From contig NC_132996.1 in assembly GCF_048564905.1 (NCBI RefSeq), positions 61,416,501 to 61,480,500 on the forward strand: a DNA stretch of 64,000 nucleotides. The letters run 5' to 3'. Under the pieces are notes generated by a model, which saw only the letters and a list, made by a program, of their open reading frames with translations, made no database searches and had not been told where the DNA came from. Below, one piece after another: positions 48,335-59,680 of the stretch. How positions within the stretch are numbered: position 1 is the first letter of the stretch; each line of letters starts with the position of its first letter. The DNA is from Vicugna pacos (Eukaryota > Chordata > Mammalia > Artiodactyla > Camelidae). A program made the position numbers and the translations under genes.

Positions 48335-50584
48335 GTAAGATGAGTAGCTCCCAGGGACGATTGTGAACCGTCCTTCTCATCCTGTATCCCAGAGCCTTGT
48401 GCGTTCAACTCACCTTTTGCAAAGAGATTGGTTTTCATTGACTGTGGAAGAGGAGGAAAGATTCTGTGTTGTTTCAAGCCCAGATGTTCATGTGGCAGGA
48501 TCATTCAATATTAAGGTCTTGTGTATTTTGGGATATTTTAACTGCTTCTAACTGTTTGGTTTTAAAAATCTTTTATTAGTATTGGCTAATACTTTTCTGC
48601 TAAGACTTGGGAAGAGAGACCCTGCTAGAAGTGTGTCTTGATGGTGTCGGTAATTACTAGGCTTCTTTTAGGCTCCCCAGGGAAGTCAATGCTGTGTTTA
48701 TATTCCCAGGAGCTTCTATTGGGCATGAAAGTTTTATAGAGGAGTATGTGTTTCAAATGAAATAAGAGCCCAGTGATTTTCAATTAAGCTTAGATTTTTA
48801 TTTAGCTTAGATGTCAATATCTTGAGCCACCTGTTACAGCTGCAAATACAGCTTTTTTTTTTTTAGCTAAAAAGAACCAAAAATATAAGAAAGAGATGAG
48901 AAGCTCTTTTTAAGCTGAGAAAAAGATAGAATTTAAAAAAGAGGTCCTGTGTTAGCTTTCTGATCTGGGAGTGTGGTCTCATTGGCTGGTCACGGCCATG
49001 GAAACCTGACCTCTTGAGCCCACGGCTTGAAGTGACTGCCTGGCCCAGCGCCTTCTGCACACGAAGCAGGCCAACACTAAACCAGTGGTTTTCAACTTTT
49101 TTTTTTTTAAGCCAGGAAACTATTTCTTTAAATAAAATCTTGCCCAGAAGTCCAGTAAGTAAAAAAGAACTGGGGAGGGAGGATCACAGGTATCTTCAAA
49201 AAACTCCTGGAGATCCTCAGAGCACAGTTTCCAAGGAAAAAAAAACCCACGGTAAAGATTTGCTATATTATATTGTGAAAGAGATGAAATGAAGGAGAGA
49301 GCAGAGAGATGAGAATTAAGGAGGAAGAAGAGGACAGAATTTAGAAATGGTGATGGGACAAGATGATGTACAATTGGTGACTACAGGAAAGAGGAGGTGG
49401 ACAGGTGGCCAGAAGCACCCAGCCCAGGAGCCAGGTATCCTCAGTCCACCTTCAAGCCCCCGAGGTCAGGGCTGTGTTTATCAGCTGCTATTCACTGAGC
49501 ATGTACTATGTGCTTAGCTGTCCTTCCTACATCAGGGCATCCTCACAGTAACCCCAAGGTCTACAGTGGAAGAAACTGCAGTGCCAAGAAGTTAAGTTTC
49601 TTCTGTGCTTCTGGAGTTACTGAGCATCACATGGTGGGAACCCAGGAGCCTGATTCCAGAGCCCAATGATACAGTGATGTTCCTAACAGTCACCCAGACC
49701 ATTGAGCTGGCTGATTTATTGGTGTTGCATTTCCTTAAAAAAGACATGAGTGACCCGATTTAGAAATCTTTGCAACAGATACATTTAACTTGAAGGATGG
49801 AATCATTGTGTGGATCAGCTCGCTTCAGAGCTGAGTTATCCAGGCCAGTGTCTTTGAGTTCAGCCACCGCAAGAAGGGTCGGGGCTCCATCTGCAATGCT
49901 GCTTGTGCTTGTGTCTGCTTAAAGCTGGAGCCCTGGGTTCCTGTTTTTCCCCCATGCTACCAGTAGTGGGCGTTCTTGAGCAAGTCATTCTGCTATTCTC
50001 AAGACTGAAGGTGGTGGCTAAAATGGTTTGGTTTATGTCACAAGCAGCCAAATAAAGTGATGGAAAGAGCAGTGGGGGGGTAGTAGAGATTGAAAGTCTT
50101 CTGAAAAGTCCCCGTGGGGTTGGAATACAGGGATGAGCGTCTTGGTTGAAATGTCTTGGTACTCTGAAACATTATTTGTATTATCTTGAATTGAGACCTT
50201 TAGATGTAGCAAACGACCACTTTATTTGATGCCTTCTTCCTGAAGCCTGAAACAAATGTTAAATGTTTCTGTCTGAAGGGGCAATTGAGAAGAGTATCAA
50301 AATCACTGTTGGAGTTAACCATTTTGGAGAACAGTACCCAGCCTAAAAAATTTTGGCTTTAAGGTTTATTCTTTTTCCCTCTTTTCTGTATAATGATGAG
50401 ATGTGAGATCTGTATAATCGTAAGATGTATAATGCTGTGAGATGGTGAAATGGCACTGGACTCTGGTATAAAGGAATTATTTTTAGTGGGTCACATTGAA
50501 ACATCAATGTCCCCAGTCATTCTTAATGAAATGTGGCTACAAATATCATATTCCATCAATGCCCACTGTGTGTTTTTAAAATAG
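48335..50584 (+). other. PTPRJ: Intron 4 of PTPRJ
   Basis: The intron begins gtaaga. I searched it for a missing FN3 exon between exons 4 and 5 and saw none. It holds a MIR relic at 49480-49670 and otherwise unique, partly purine-rich sequence (49290-49350). Confidence 0.8.
49480..49670 (-). repeat. MIR SINE relic
   Basis: Reverse-strand MIR: cactgagcatgtactatgtg, catcctcacagtaacccca, gaagaaactgcagtgcc. Confidence 0.7.
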
Positions 50585-50818
50585 AGCCGAGTCAAACTTT
50601 TGGTCTTCGTGTTGCCTCCACGGGTGTGACGCAAGCTACTCTTACCTGGGAGAATGATAACATCAGTGCCACCTACTGGATGCTCCTTAAAGATGTTGGA
50701 AGCCAGGAGTTGGTCAATATAACAGACCTGAAGCCAAGGTGTCAACACAACGTCACCCTGTATTTTTCAGAATCAAATGAGACACAGAGAAATGCCCTGG
50801 TTACAGAAAATGGCTTAG
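50585..50818 (+). CDS. PTPRJ: PTPRJ exon 5, FN3 unit 2
   Basis: The exon has 234 bases (78 codons, phase 1 to 1), acceptor ttaaaatag and donor TAG|gtgagt. The product begins EPSQTFGLRVASTGVTQ and carries the strand-B Trp in LTWEND. It aligns with the human unit EPIPVSDLRVALTGVRKAAL and shares the NIT-LKP turn and the end at ENGL against EGGL. It is about ten residues shorter than human between the strand C and E equivalents. N-glycosylation sequons are seen at NIS, NIT, NVT and NET, as expected for this heavily glycosylated ectodomain. Confidence 0.93.
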
Positions 50819-51881
50819 GTGAGTTACAGAAGTGGGCTTCTGATCTGTTGGTTTGACTTTTAGTAACTTCTTATATTTATATAGTGTTTTAGAATTTATA
50901 GAGGTCTTCTCCAGATTTCAGTGTGACCCCACATGTGTATGAGGAAGGAGGGAGAAATGTTCTTATTTTACAGGTCAGCACATTGGGGGTTGAAGCTCTT
51001 TGGACTCTGGCATCCAGGAAAGTAGCTGGCCCCTTTAGCTCTCTAAGCTTTCAGCAGCGCAGATAACAGCTGTGTTAATACAAGGAGGCCCATTGGCGGA
51101 ACTTACCACGTCCACTGAGAAAAGGGGGTGCTTCCCAGGCAAATCTAGCAGATGTCTTCTGCATCGACAGTGGAGTAGTCATTTGCAGACTTCATAGAAT
51201 TTTCAGGGGTAACCTGTGAATTGAGAAGAAGGACCGCCCTTTTACACATAAGGAAACAGAACTCCAAAGTAGTTGTGAGAATTCCTGATGGCAGGTGACC
51301 ACAACCAGACTTCAGATAGCTTAGACGAAAAGAGCAATTTGCAAGCTCACGTGTATTTCCCTGCCATGGGCAGCAAGGCCTTGAAGAGATGAGGTGATTC
51401 TTGTCTCTCCTCCCTGCTTCTTTCTTTTCACCAGTTTGCCTTCTAGTTCAGCAGTTCTGTCTGTTTTGCGCGCTCTCAGCCGGGGTCTGGTCCCGGGAAA
51501 GAATTCCTTGGGTGGGCTCTGATAAGCCCAGTGTGTATCGCGTGGCTGTCCCGGGAAATCCATGTCTGGAGTTGGGTGGGAGAAAATGGTTTCTCGAAAG
51601 ACGCTGGGGAGGGATGCAAAGAGCTGAGCTGGAGAGAGAAGCCCAGATACCTGCGGTGCTACCTGGGATAAAAGTACAGGGCGGAATACCTGCCCCAAAT
51701 CAGGCCCCTTTCAGGAGCATGCATCTCTGTGTGGGGTGGGAAGGGAATGGATACTCGTGGAGTCCCGACCGGGGCTGCTGTCTGATGTGCCATCTTCCGG
51801 CGGGGAGGGCAGCGGCGCTGGCAGAAGACACGGATGTGCTCCTGTTGCAGGTAACACCTTTGCTTTTTGTGTTTGAAACAG
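50819..51881 (+). other. PTPRJ: Intron 5 of PTPRJ
   Basis: The intron begins gtgagt. Its last 480 bases are open in the same frame as exon 6, so a retained 3' part would not meet a stop from 51401 onward. The product of that stretch is not recognised. No clear repeat was identified. Confidence 0.75.
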
Positions 51882-52097
51882 ATGCCAGCAACGCGGACAG
51901 CCGGTCCCAGCCACCCAGGATCCTCACTGCCTCTGAGTGCAAATACCTACACGAATCTGCAGACCAGTCCTCTGACGCTTCTCTGACCCGAGTCCTGCTT
52001 TGGGGGTTAAAGTCTGACACACTCTACGAGGCCACTGTTTATCCTCAAGCAGAAGATGGCACCGAAGGAAAGCCCCAGTCCAAAAAGTTCAGCATAA
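51882..52097 (+). CDS. PTPRJ: PTPRJ exon 6, FN3-like unit 3 (half domain)
   Basis: The exon has 216 bases (72 codons, phase 1 to 1), acceptor tttgaaacag and donor TAA|gtatgt. The product starts DASNADSRSQPP, as human DASNTERS, and ends with the recognisable GLKSDTLYEATVYPQ-DGTEG stretch against human GLEPGTRYNATVYSQ. Only the C-terminal FN3 strands are recognisable. The N-terminal half has no strand-B Trp, which is also true of the human unit. The two sequons that human has here (NAT, NGT) are replaced by EAT and DGT, so this unit appears to carry no N-glycan site. Confidence 0.93.
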
Positions 52098-52320
52098 GTA
52101 TGTTGAATTGTGTAAAATGGCTTCAGCCAGAGGTTTTTTTTGTTTTTTTTTAGCACAAAGTTTGTTTTCTGTGATTCTGGTTCTGGGTTATCTCTTGCTT
52201 CATAAGTAGTTTTGTTGTCAGAGGGAGTTTTCCAGAAGGGATTTCGGACAGAGCAGATCCAGTGAGTTTCTTCTTAACTCTGTGGCCAAGACTTTTCTTT
52301 CCTTGAGCTCAATACACCGT

Positions 52321-52389
52321 ATTTTTAAAAACTGAGATATAGTCGATTTACAATGCTGTGTTAATTTCATCTGTACAGCAGTGATTCAG

Positions 52390-52433
<44 letters not shown>

Positions 52434-52660
52434 TCCTTCTCATACTCCTTTTCATTATAGGCCATTACAAGGTGTTGAGTATTGTTCCCTGTGCTATACA
52501 GTAGGACCTTGTTGTTTATTTTATATGTAGTAGTTAATATCTGCAAATTTCGAACTTCCAGCTTATCCCTCCCCACCCCTTTCCCCCCGGTAACCATAAG
52601 TTTGTTTTCTATGTCTGTGAATCTGTCTCTGTTTTGTAAAGAAGTTCATTTCTGTCATTT
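52321..52660 (-). mobile_element. L1 3' end, antisense, with (GT)n
   Basis: Reverse strand of the L1 3' end: gagatatagtcgatttacaa, then an internal GT microsatellite (52390-52431) and cattataggccattacaagg. It abuts a second L1 copy. Confidence 0.88.
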
Positions 52661-53505
52661 TTTAAAACTTTAAAAAAATTGAAGTATAATCAGTTACAAT
52701 GTGTCAATTTCTGGTGTACAGCATAGTGTCCCAGTCATGTATATATATACATATATTTATTTTCAAATTCTTTTTTGTTAAAGGTTATTACAAGATATTG
52801 AATATAGTTCCCTGTGCTATACAGAAGACATTTGTTTTTTTAATCTATTTTTATATATAGTGGTTAACATTTGCAAATCTCAAACTCCCAATTTATCCCT
52901 TTCCAGCCTCTTTCCCTAGTAACCATAAGATCATTTACTATGTCTGTAAGTCTATTTGTTTTGTAGATGAGTTCATTAGTGTCCACTTTTTTTTTTAAGA
53001 TTCCACATATAAGTGACATCATATGGTATTTTTCTTTCTCTTTCTGGCTTACTTTACTTAGAATGACAGTTTCCAGGTCCACCCATATTGCTGCAAATGG
53101 CATTATTTTATTCTTTTTTATGGCTGGGTAGTATTCCATTGTGTATACAAACATTTTCTTTATCCATTCATCTGTCGATGGACATTTAGGTTGCTTCCAT
53201 GTCTTGACTATTGTAAATAGTGCTGCTATGAACATTGAGGTACATGTATCCTTTTAAATTAGAGTTCCCTCTGGATATATGCCCAGGAGTGGGACTGCGG
53301 TTTTCCATAATGGCTGCACCAAACTACATTCCCACTAGCAGTGAAGGAGGGTTCCCTTTTCTTCACACCCTCTCCGGCATTTATCATTTGTGGACATTTT
53401 AATGATGCTGTGAGATGACACCTCACTGTAGTTTTGATTTGCATTTCTCTGATGATTAGTGATACTGCGCATCTCTTCATGTGCCTGTTGGCTATTTGTC
53501 AATAC
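52661..53505 (-). mobile_element. L1 with ORF2 C-terminus, antisense, 5'-truncated
   Basis: It begins (reverse strand) with tail and 3' UTR (ttgaagtataatcagttaca), then the ORF2 C-terminus. The frame 53235-52864 contains the hallmark MEYYPAIKKNKIMPF, a cluster of about 100 further residues and ends GINWEFEIC. The remainder is lost by 5' truncation near 53505. Confidence 0.93.
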
Positions 53506-56001
53506 AGCATATTGAGCCACTACCATGTGCAGACACTGGGCGCTACCTCATGTCTTTCTTTTGTATCTCTGCGTACTGGCCAGTGAGACAAACTGGTGTA
53601 ATGCCTTTCTCTTATAACTTGATTGATACTCATTTTGCCCATAGTGGTTAAGTATCTTTCCCTTGAGAGAAGAAAACACGTTTCCTTTTTTGACCTGACC
53701 TTGGAAGGCATTCTGACCTTCCTGTGACACTTGCTGACACGCACGTTGCTGCCTTCTACCTGTAATTTGTCAGCACCCCCACTCTATAAATTGGCCAATA
53801 TTTAGAAGCTTTTTTGGAGGTGCTGATTAGGGGGTAAAAAAACACATGGTTCCTACCTTCAGGGAATTTCAATATAGGTTAGGAGCCAAGATAAACAGTC
53901 TTGGAGAAGTGCATGGTCAGGCTCTGTGGGTTCAGGAAGAAATGCTGTAGACTTGTAGCCCCCAGGGGCTAGGTTGCAGGCCACACAGACTGACTTTGGT
54001 TATTTTCTCCAAAAATATATCTATTCTGAAAGGCTGTTGTAGACCCATAGAACAGAGGGAGAGAGGGTGGGGGCTGGAGGACCAAGGACAGAAAACAGAC
54101 TGGCATCCAGGATGCTCTGGAGGGCTGGACCACTCTGGATCTTGGTGACACACCCTCAGGATTCTAAGGTGGAGAGGGTGCCACATACTTTTCTCCATGT
54201 AGCTTTCTGGATGGCTGTGCTGGTGAAGGGAGCCGCTGGCCCCCAGCTTCTCTATGGGTGCCAGTACTTCCTCTCTGCAAGAGAGATTGAGATGCCTTTT
54301 GGAAAAGGGGGTTGGGTGCTGCACAGGTAACACATGGCCACAGTCCACTGTAGCTGCCCAGTAAGTGCTGTGACATTGGAAGACTGGAGCATGAGTTTAA
54401 CCTCAAATCCCAAAGGAAGGCCTCTCTACAGGGAGGAGAGGCTTTGATGTGGGGGGGGGGGTTGGATTTGGATAAATAGAGAGGAGGGCGATGTGTCCAT
54501 TGAGGAAACATAGTGAGTGAAAGTGCAGATCATGGACACCGAGGTATGAATGTGGGGAGGCTCTGGGACTCCGTGACGTCTCAAGAACTCTGATGATTCT
54601 AGAGGGGTTGATTTAATTCCTAGAGAGATGTTATATGCATGTTTCGCTCTTTTGTGGGGACCTGAGGGATATGCTGTAGGTTACTTGGAGGCAATTATTG
54701 GCTGGGAGAGGAGGGGGAAGAGAGAGGAGAGGAAGGGGCCCCTCCAGGGGTGCCAGTGACAGTGGAGGGACTGCCCTACACACAGGATGCTTGTGCAGGG
54801 GGTGGGTACGTGGGGGCTGAACTCTAGCCTGTTGGCGCCTCACCAAGCCCTCCCCCCAGGGCAGAGCTTCTCTTTGCCCGATTTGCTAATAGGGTTCACG
54901 TGGCTTAGTGTGTGCCTGGGGTTCCCTGCTTTTTGAAGTGATTTAAGTGGAATCAAAGTAATAGTGATTGTGTCTTAGGCTTGTGTTCACATAGATGCAT
55001 AGCAGAGCCTGGTTTGTGTTGGCTGTCCTAGCACGTAATAAATAATAATTATATAATACATGTAATTATTATGTTGTCATAATTTTATTATTGCCATAGC
55101 CCTCTCTATATTGTATACACACACCACACACACATATATGGTACCAGGCACTTGTCAAGTGACTAGTTAGGTGGGATGGAGTTAAGGAAACCATCACAGG
55201 GTGTTGAGACCCCTGAAACTTGTTGTGGTAGAAAATCAACCTCCAAGGCTGAAGAGCAAGGGGAAGGGACTGGTGTTTCTGGAGCCCAGTGAGGGCTGGG
55301 GCAGTGGAGGAGCCAGTCATGCCAGAACAGGCAACAGAGCAGGAGGCAGAGGGGAGAAAGATGCCAACTGCTTTCTCTTCCAGCCGCCCAGTCGCCTGCC
55401 TGTATCACTCAGTGGTGGAGCCTGGTCCCAGGCCACCTGGCAGGGTCTCTGCACACCTGTGCCCCAGTGATGCAGTGTGCAGGGGTCAGCCTCCCGGGGC
55501 ACAGAGCAGGCAGGAGAGGGGCAGAGAGTGGGTTGGGAGGGTGGGTTGGGCAAGTGGTGAGGACCTAGCTCTCTGGTGTTGCCTTTTCTTGAGTTCAGTT
55601 TGCTACCCTGATTTTAGAGGTGAGGAAACTGAGCCTGGTGATTTTCCTAAGGTCCACCTGGCTATTAAAGCAGAGCTGACCTTGGAACCAAGGCCTGCCT
55701 CGTCCTTATTTGATCATGTAGAGTATAGTGTTCATTCTTAGATGGATACGTACTTGAGGCCTTTCTGGGTCATCCAGCCCGTAGGGGACATGAGTAGGTC
55801 CATGTTGTTGTCTGAGGAGTCTGTCACATCTTGAAGTCAACTCACAAGAAGAACGAAGAGTTGCAATTGGCCAGATTGTTCCTTCACTGAAGATGCTCCC
55901 CCCATGCACTTGGGCATGCTGTGGTTGTGGTTAAATGGTGTAGAGTTGGAAGGAAGAATCACTAAGAATGTTAGATGAGAGAATGTGCTGTGATGACAGC
56001 T

Positions 56002-56026
56002 TCTCTCTCTCTCTCTCTCTCTCTCT
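56002..56026. repeat. (CT)n microsatellite before exon 7
   Basis: About 12 CT units end in ctgtag, giving a pyrimidine tract plus AG 44 bases upstream of the exon 7 acceptor. Confidence 0.95.
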
Positions 56027-56074
56027 GTAGCTTGGCCATTCTGGTGGTTGTTAACTTGTCTTGTGTCTTCACAG

Positions 56075-56341
56075 AATCTATCCAGGTGTTTGACCTTCAA
56101 GTCGTGAACATCAGTGCCACAAGCTTGACCCTGACCTGGAAGATCAGTGATAATGAGTCATCCTCTGTCTACGCCTACAAGATACAAGTTGCTGGCAGGA
56201 CCGATTCCTTCAATCTCACTGTCAGTGAAACTCATGCTGTCATCACTGCACTCAGCTCCAGCACGTTATACAACATCACCGTGTGTCCTTTGCTCAATGA
56301 CGGATCTGAGGGCACTCCAGGCATTCTCCAAGTGTACACCC
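56075..56341 (+). CDS. PTPRJ: PTPRJ exon 7, FN3 unit 4
   Basis: The exon has 267 bases (89 codons, phase 1 to 1), acceptor gtcttcacag and donor CCC|gtgagt. The product carries SIQVFDLQVVNISATSLTL then the strand-B Trp, NESSS, YKIQVAG, and the strand-F motif LYNITVCP. It is nearly collinear with human IQVFDVTAVNISATSLTL and its following residues, which makes it one of the clearest identifications in the window. Sequons are NIS, NES, NLT and NIT. A CT microsatellite and a second AG lie 44 bases upstream of the acceptor. Confidence 0.97.
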
Positions 56342-56924
56342 GTGAGTCTGCTCCTTGCTTTGCTAACCTTTCTTACCTGCCTGCTGTGCGCCAGGCCAAG
56401 ATAAACTGTTCCTGCACTCGAGGAAAGCACAGCTCAGCATGTGGGTCCTCAGGGACTCTTACTTGCTTCAGACGTGTGGTACAGTAACAGTGATCATGGC
56501 TTGACCCGGCCCACATGCCCAGCAGCGTGTGACGTGCTTTCCTTGTGTGGTCTCATTTAATGTCCTCAAATCTGTGACATGGTTGGCATCAGCCTAGTTT
56601 TATGGATGAGGAAGCCCAGGTGGAGAGAGGTGTCAGGAGCCGGTGTCATACCTTGTAAGTGTCGCAGCCTGTGCTTGTGCTGGCCACTCTAGTGTGGTGG
56701 AGATGGAGAGCAAATTGATCCACAGAGACATAAAGAACCTGCATATTCATGTCCCTTTGTCCTTTGGATGCTGGCTGGCATTCTCATGAAGCAGCCATAG
56801 CTACATCTTGTCTTTTCTTTCTTCTCATCCAACTGTCCCTTGAAGATGAGATGATAGGCAGTAAATGAAAAGCTTTCTGTTCCAAGGAAGGTCTAATAAT
56901 TGAAAAAAACACAATGATGGTGTC

Positions 56925-57125
56925 CCAGGAGTTGAGTAATTTAGTGGGTAATGGTGTCACACTGTGCCAGGAGCTGGACATGTGTCCAGTGGCCTTCATG
57001 GCAGGTGTCAGGATCCCTGTCCTACAGATGAGAAAACTGCAGCCCAGCACAGCTGAACAGTTTGCCCAGGACCACGGGGCTGGCAAGTGGCAGAGCCGAG
57101 ACTTGAGCCCAGGGGCTGCCTGGCT
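56925..57125 (-). repeat. MIR SINE relic
   Basis: Reverse-strand MIR: cactgtgccaggagctggac, ctacagatgagaaaactgca, ggcaagtggcagagccgaga. Confidence 0.8.
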
Positions 57126-57507
57126 CTGGACCCAGGGCTCATCCCACCAGAATGCTTTATTCAAGGGTCTCCTGCTTCCCAAGAAGCACACACTTCAGGC
57201 ATTCTTACAAACATCTTCTGACTGGGTCTTGGGGGTAAATAGAACCCACTTCCTTTTCTTTACCTTTCACTTTTTTGCTGTTTAATCTGTTAGGATTTTT
57301 TTGTGGTAAGTAACAAAACAGTCCCCAAGTATCCAAGGCAGGAGTTTATTTCTCTCTCATTTTAAAAGAAGCCTAGCGCCAGGCAGGATGGGGTGGGAGC
57401 GTGTCAGCTGTGGCTCAGTTGCAGGAAACAGAAGCTGAGCTATTTGAAGCCGAAAGGGACTTAATCTCAGGAGCGGAGGCTTTACAGAATCCCTGGAAGG
57501 GCTGGGG

Positions 57508-57902
57508 TGTTAGTTTGCTGGGGCTGCCGTAACAGGTCACAGACCGGGAGGCTTAAACTACAGAAATCTATTCTCTCACAGTTCTGGAAGCCAGAAGTCT
57601 GAGATCAAGGTGACAAAGTGACTCAGGGTTGGTTTCTTTGGAGGCCTCCCTTCTTGGTTTGTACTGGCCGTCTTCTTCCTGTGTCTTCAGGTTGTTGCCC
57701 TCTGGTCTGTGCATGTCTGTGTCCGAATCTCCTCTTCTTATAAGGATACTAGTCTTTTGGGGTTAGGGTCTACTTAATGTCCTTATTTTAACTTAATCAC
57801 CTCTTTAAAAATCCTATCTCCAAATACAGTCAGATTCTGAGGTACTGGAGGTTAGGACTTCAACCTATGAATTTTGAGGGGGACACAATTCAACTCATAA
57901 CA
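57508..57902 (-). mobile_element. ERVL-MaLR solo LTR (MLT1/MST group)
   Basis: The reverse strand runs from TGTTATGAGTTGAATTGTGT to an end in CAAACTAACA, the terminal layout of MaLR LTRs. The same heptamer gctgggg sits on both sides (57501-57507 and 57903-57909), consistent with the short target duplication of the family. No internal region is present, so it is a fossil solo LTR, probably tens of millions of years old or more. Confidence 0.9.
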
Positions 57903-58529
57903 GCTGGGGAGCAGGCTTCCGGCTGGGACCCAGAAATGACTCCCTTCCCAGGGAATCCCCAACTGTGAAACAGTCAGCAGCCTCAGCTGTAGTGTTGGCT
58001 CCAGAAATGTTCAGCTGCTGTCCTGGTATCAGGAAGCTGCAGCCAACACCACGTTGTTGGTTCTAGAGCTGGCCAGACTGAGCACCAGGCATCACGTCAC
58101 ATTCCAGCTACAAGAAGGAAGAACAGAAAATAGTGCTTCACCCTTTAAGGATACTTCCTGGAAGCCTTATGGGTACTTCTGCTCACATCCGATTGGCCAG
58201 AACTTAGTCACATGGCTACTTTAGTTGCAAGGGAGGCTGGGAAATGTAGTTTTTATTCCCAACAGCTGTGTATACTGCTAAAACTCTGGGAGTGTATGAT
58301 TAAGGAAAAAGGCAAGAGGGGTGCATTTTGGGGATCAGTAGCAGCCTCTGCTGCACATCCTTAAATAGAGACTCTGGAGGCTTCATGATGTGTGCAAGAT
58401 AAAGCAGCCAGCAATGGCCACAGTCCTTCTTCAGAGCCTGCGCCCTTGACCCACGAGAATTCACACCTCTTCTCATTTCCTGTGAATGACTTTGCACAAC
58501 TTAAACACCAGTTTCTGCACTTCTGTGGT

Positions 58530-58567
58530 CAAGTGTTCTCTCTCTCTCTCTCTTTTTTTTTAAGTTT

Positions 58568-58639
<72 letters not shown>

Positions 58640-58808
58640 TTCTTTTCTTTTCTTTTCTTTTCTTTTTAGGGTTTCTTTTGAGGGAGAGGGGTAATTACAT
58701 TTATTTATTTATCTTTAGAGGAGGTACTGGGGATTGAACCCAGGGCCTCATGCATGCTAAGCATGTGCTCTACAACTTCAGCTATACCCTTCCTGCAAGT
58801 GTTCCCTT
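58530..58808 (-). mobile_element. Camelid SINE with expanded (CTTT)n tail
   Basis: Antisense SINE head (gattgaacccagggcctcat, gtgctctacaacttcagcta) at 58690-58795. Its tail side carries CT, CTTT and CTTTT repeats over 58537-58667. caagtgttctc at 58530 and caagtgttccc at 58796 flank the whole, so the microsatellite lies inside the insertion and grew from the SINE's A-rich tail. Confidence 0.9.
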
Positions 58809-58992
58809 CATGCTTAGAAACACTAGTTTCTGAGGGGCTTGTGTTGTAGGTAGTAATACAGAGAAGAGAAAGGGAGAGGCTGGGTGTCCCAAGTGTGCAT
58901 TTAATCTCAGTGTAGGTATTTTATGAGGGTCAGTAACCCTTGTTTTCTGGAGAAATAGATTGTTAATCTAGTCATTTATTTTCTTCCTACAG

Positions 58993-59250
58993 ACCCTAGT
59001 CCAGTTTTTGACTTTCGAGTGACGAATGTCAGCATAAGGGAAATTGGCTTAGCGTGGAGCAGCAATGACTCTAATTCCTTTGAGATATCTGCCACTCGCA
59101 ATGAAACTGGAGAATCTCAGGTGGAAACAACTACCAACCAAAGTATTGTCATTGGTGGCTTATACCCTGGGACTGAGTACCGTTTTGACATAGTGCCAGA
59201 AGGACCAAATGGGACTAAAGGGGAATCCCGGACAGTTTACAGTAAAACTG
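58993..59250 (+). CDS. PTPRJ: PTPRJ exon 8, FN3 unit 5
   Basis: The exon has 258 bases (86 codons, phase 1 to 1), acceptor cttcctacag and donor CTG|gtaagc. The product runs PSPVFDFRVTNVSIREIGLA then the strand-B Trp, TTNQSIVIGGLYPGTEY, and VPEGPNGTKGESRTV. It matches the human unit VPVSDFRVTVVSTTEIGLAW with IIIGGLFPGTKYCFEIVPKG. The hydrophobic core (Trp in strand B, Leu before the PGT turn, Tyr in strand F) is intact. Sequons are NVS, NDS, NET, NQS and NGT. Confidence 0.97.
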
Positions 59251-59680
59251 GTAAGCGGATAAGCTGTGTTTTCTGTGAAATAGTCATATTTCTTAAGGGA
59301 TATGAATATAATTTATAAATGTCAGGTTTTCCAAATATTGCTTTTCTTTTGTCTAAGAAAAATCTTCAAAAAAATTTATGACAGCAATGAATATTCGTTA
59401 CATGAAATACAGACAAGCAAAAAGAGAAAAATCACAGGTAAACCATTAACCAGAGATAATCACTGGTAACCTCTGATGTGAGATGTTTAGGAAGTTTAAG
59501 GTATATACTGGTGTATGTGTGTGTGTGCATTTCTTTTATAAACATTGAAGTCATCGTGTATATGCTTTTTATAATCTGCTTTTTCTTCACTTAAAAGTTT
59601 ATTATCAGTAGGCTTCCTCATCAGTATGAATATATCTGCAAGGTGATTTTAATACCTGTCTGACATTCCACTGTCAGAAT

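Larger units (their letters stand above)
52098..56074 (+). other. PTPRJ: Intron 6 of PTPRJ
   Basis: The intron begins gtatgt. It holds two stacked antisense L1 3' ends (52321-53505), then unique GC-richer sequence (53900-55570) with a 10-base G run near 54450, a MIR-like piece near 55600-55690, and a CT microsatellite just before exon 7. Confidence 0.8.
56342..58992 (+). other. PTPRJ: Intron 7 of PTPRJ
   Basis: The intron begins gtgagt. It contains MIR pieces (56575-56680 and 56925-57125), a MaLR solo LTR (57508-57902) and an antisense SINE with a long CTTT tail (58541-58795). The remainder looks unique. Confidence 0.8.

Noticed and set aside
49741-49860. Possible missing FN3 exon in intron 4
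   Set aside because: After the aacag acceptor the phase-1 frame meets a stop soon and has no FN3 motif.
52864-53235. 123-residue antisense frame as a possible host gene
   Set aside because: MEYYPAIKKN marks it as the L1 ORF2 C-terminus.
58392-58694. 100-residue open frame with FLSFFLSF repeats
   Set aside because: It is the translation of the CTTT microsatellite in a SINE tail.
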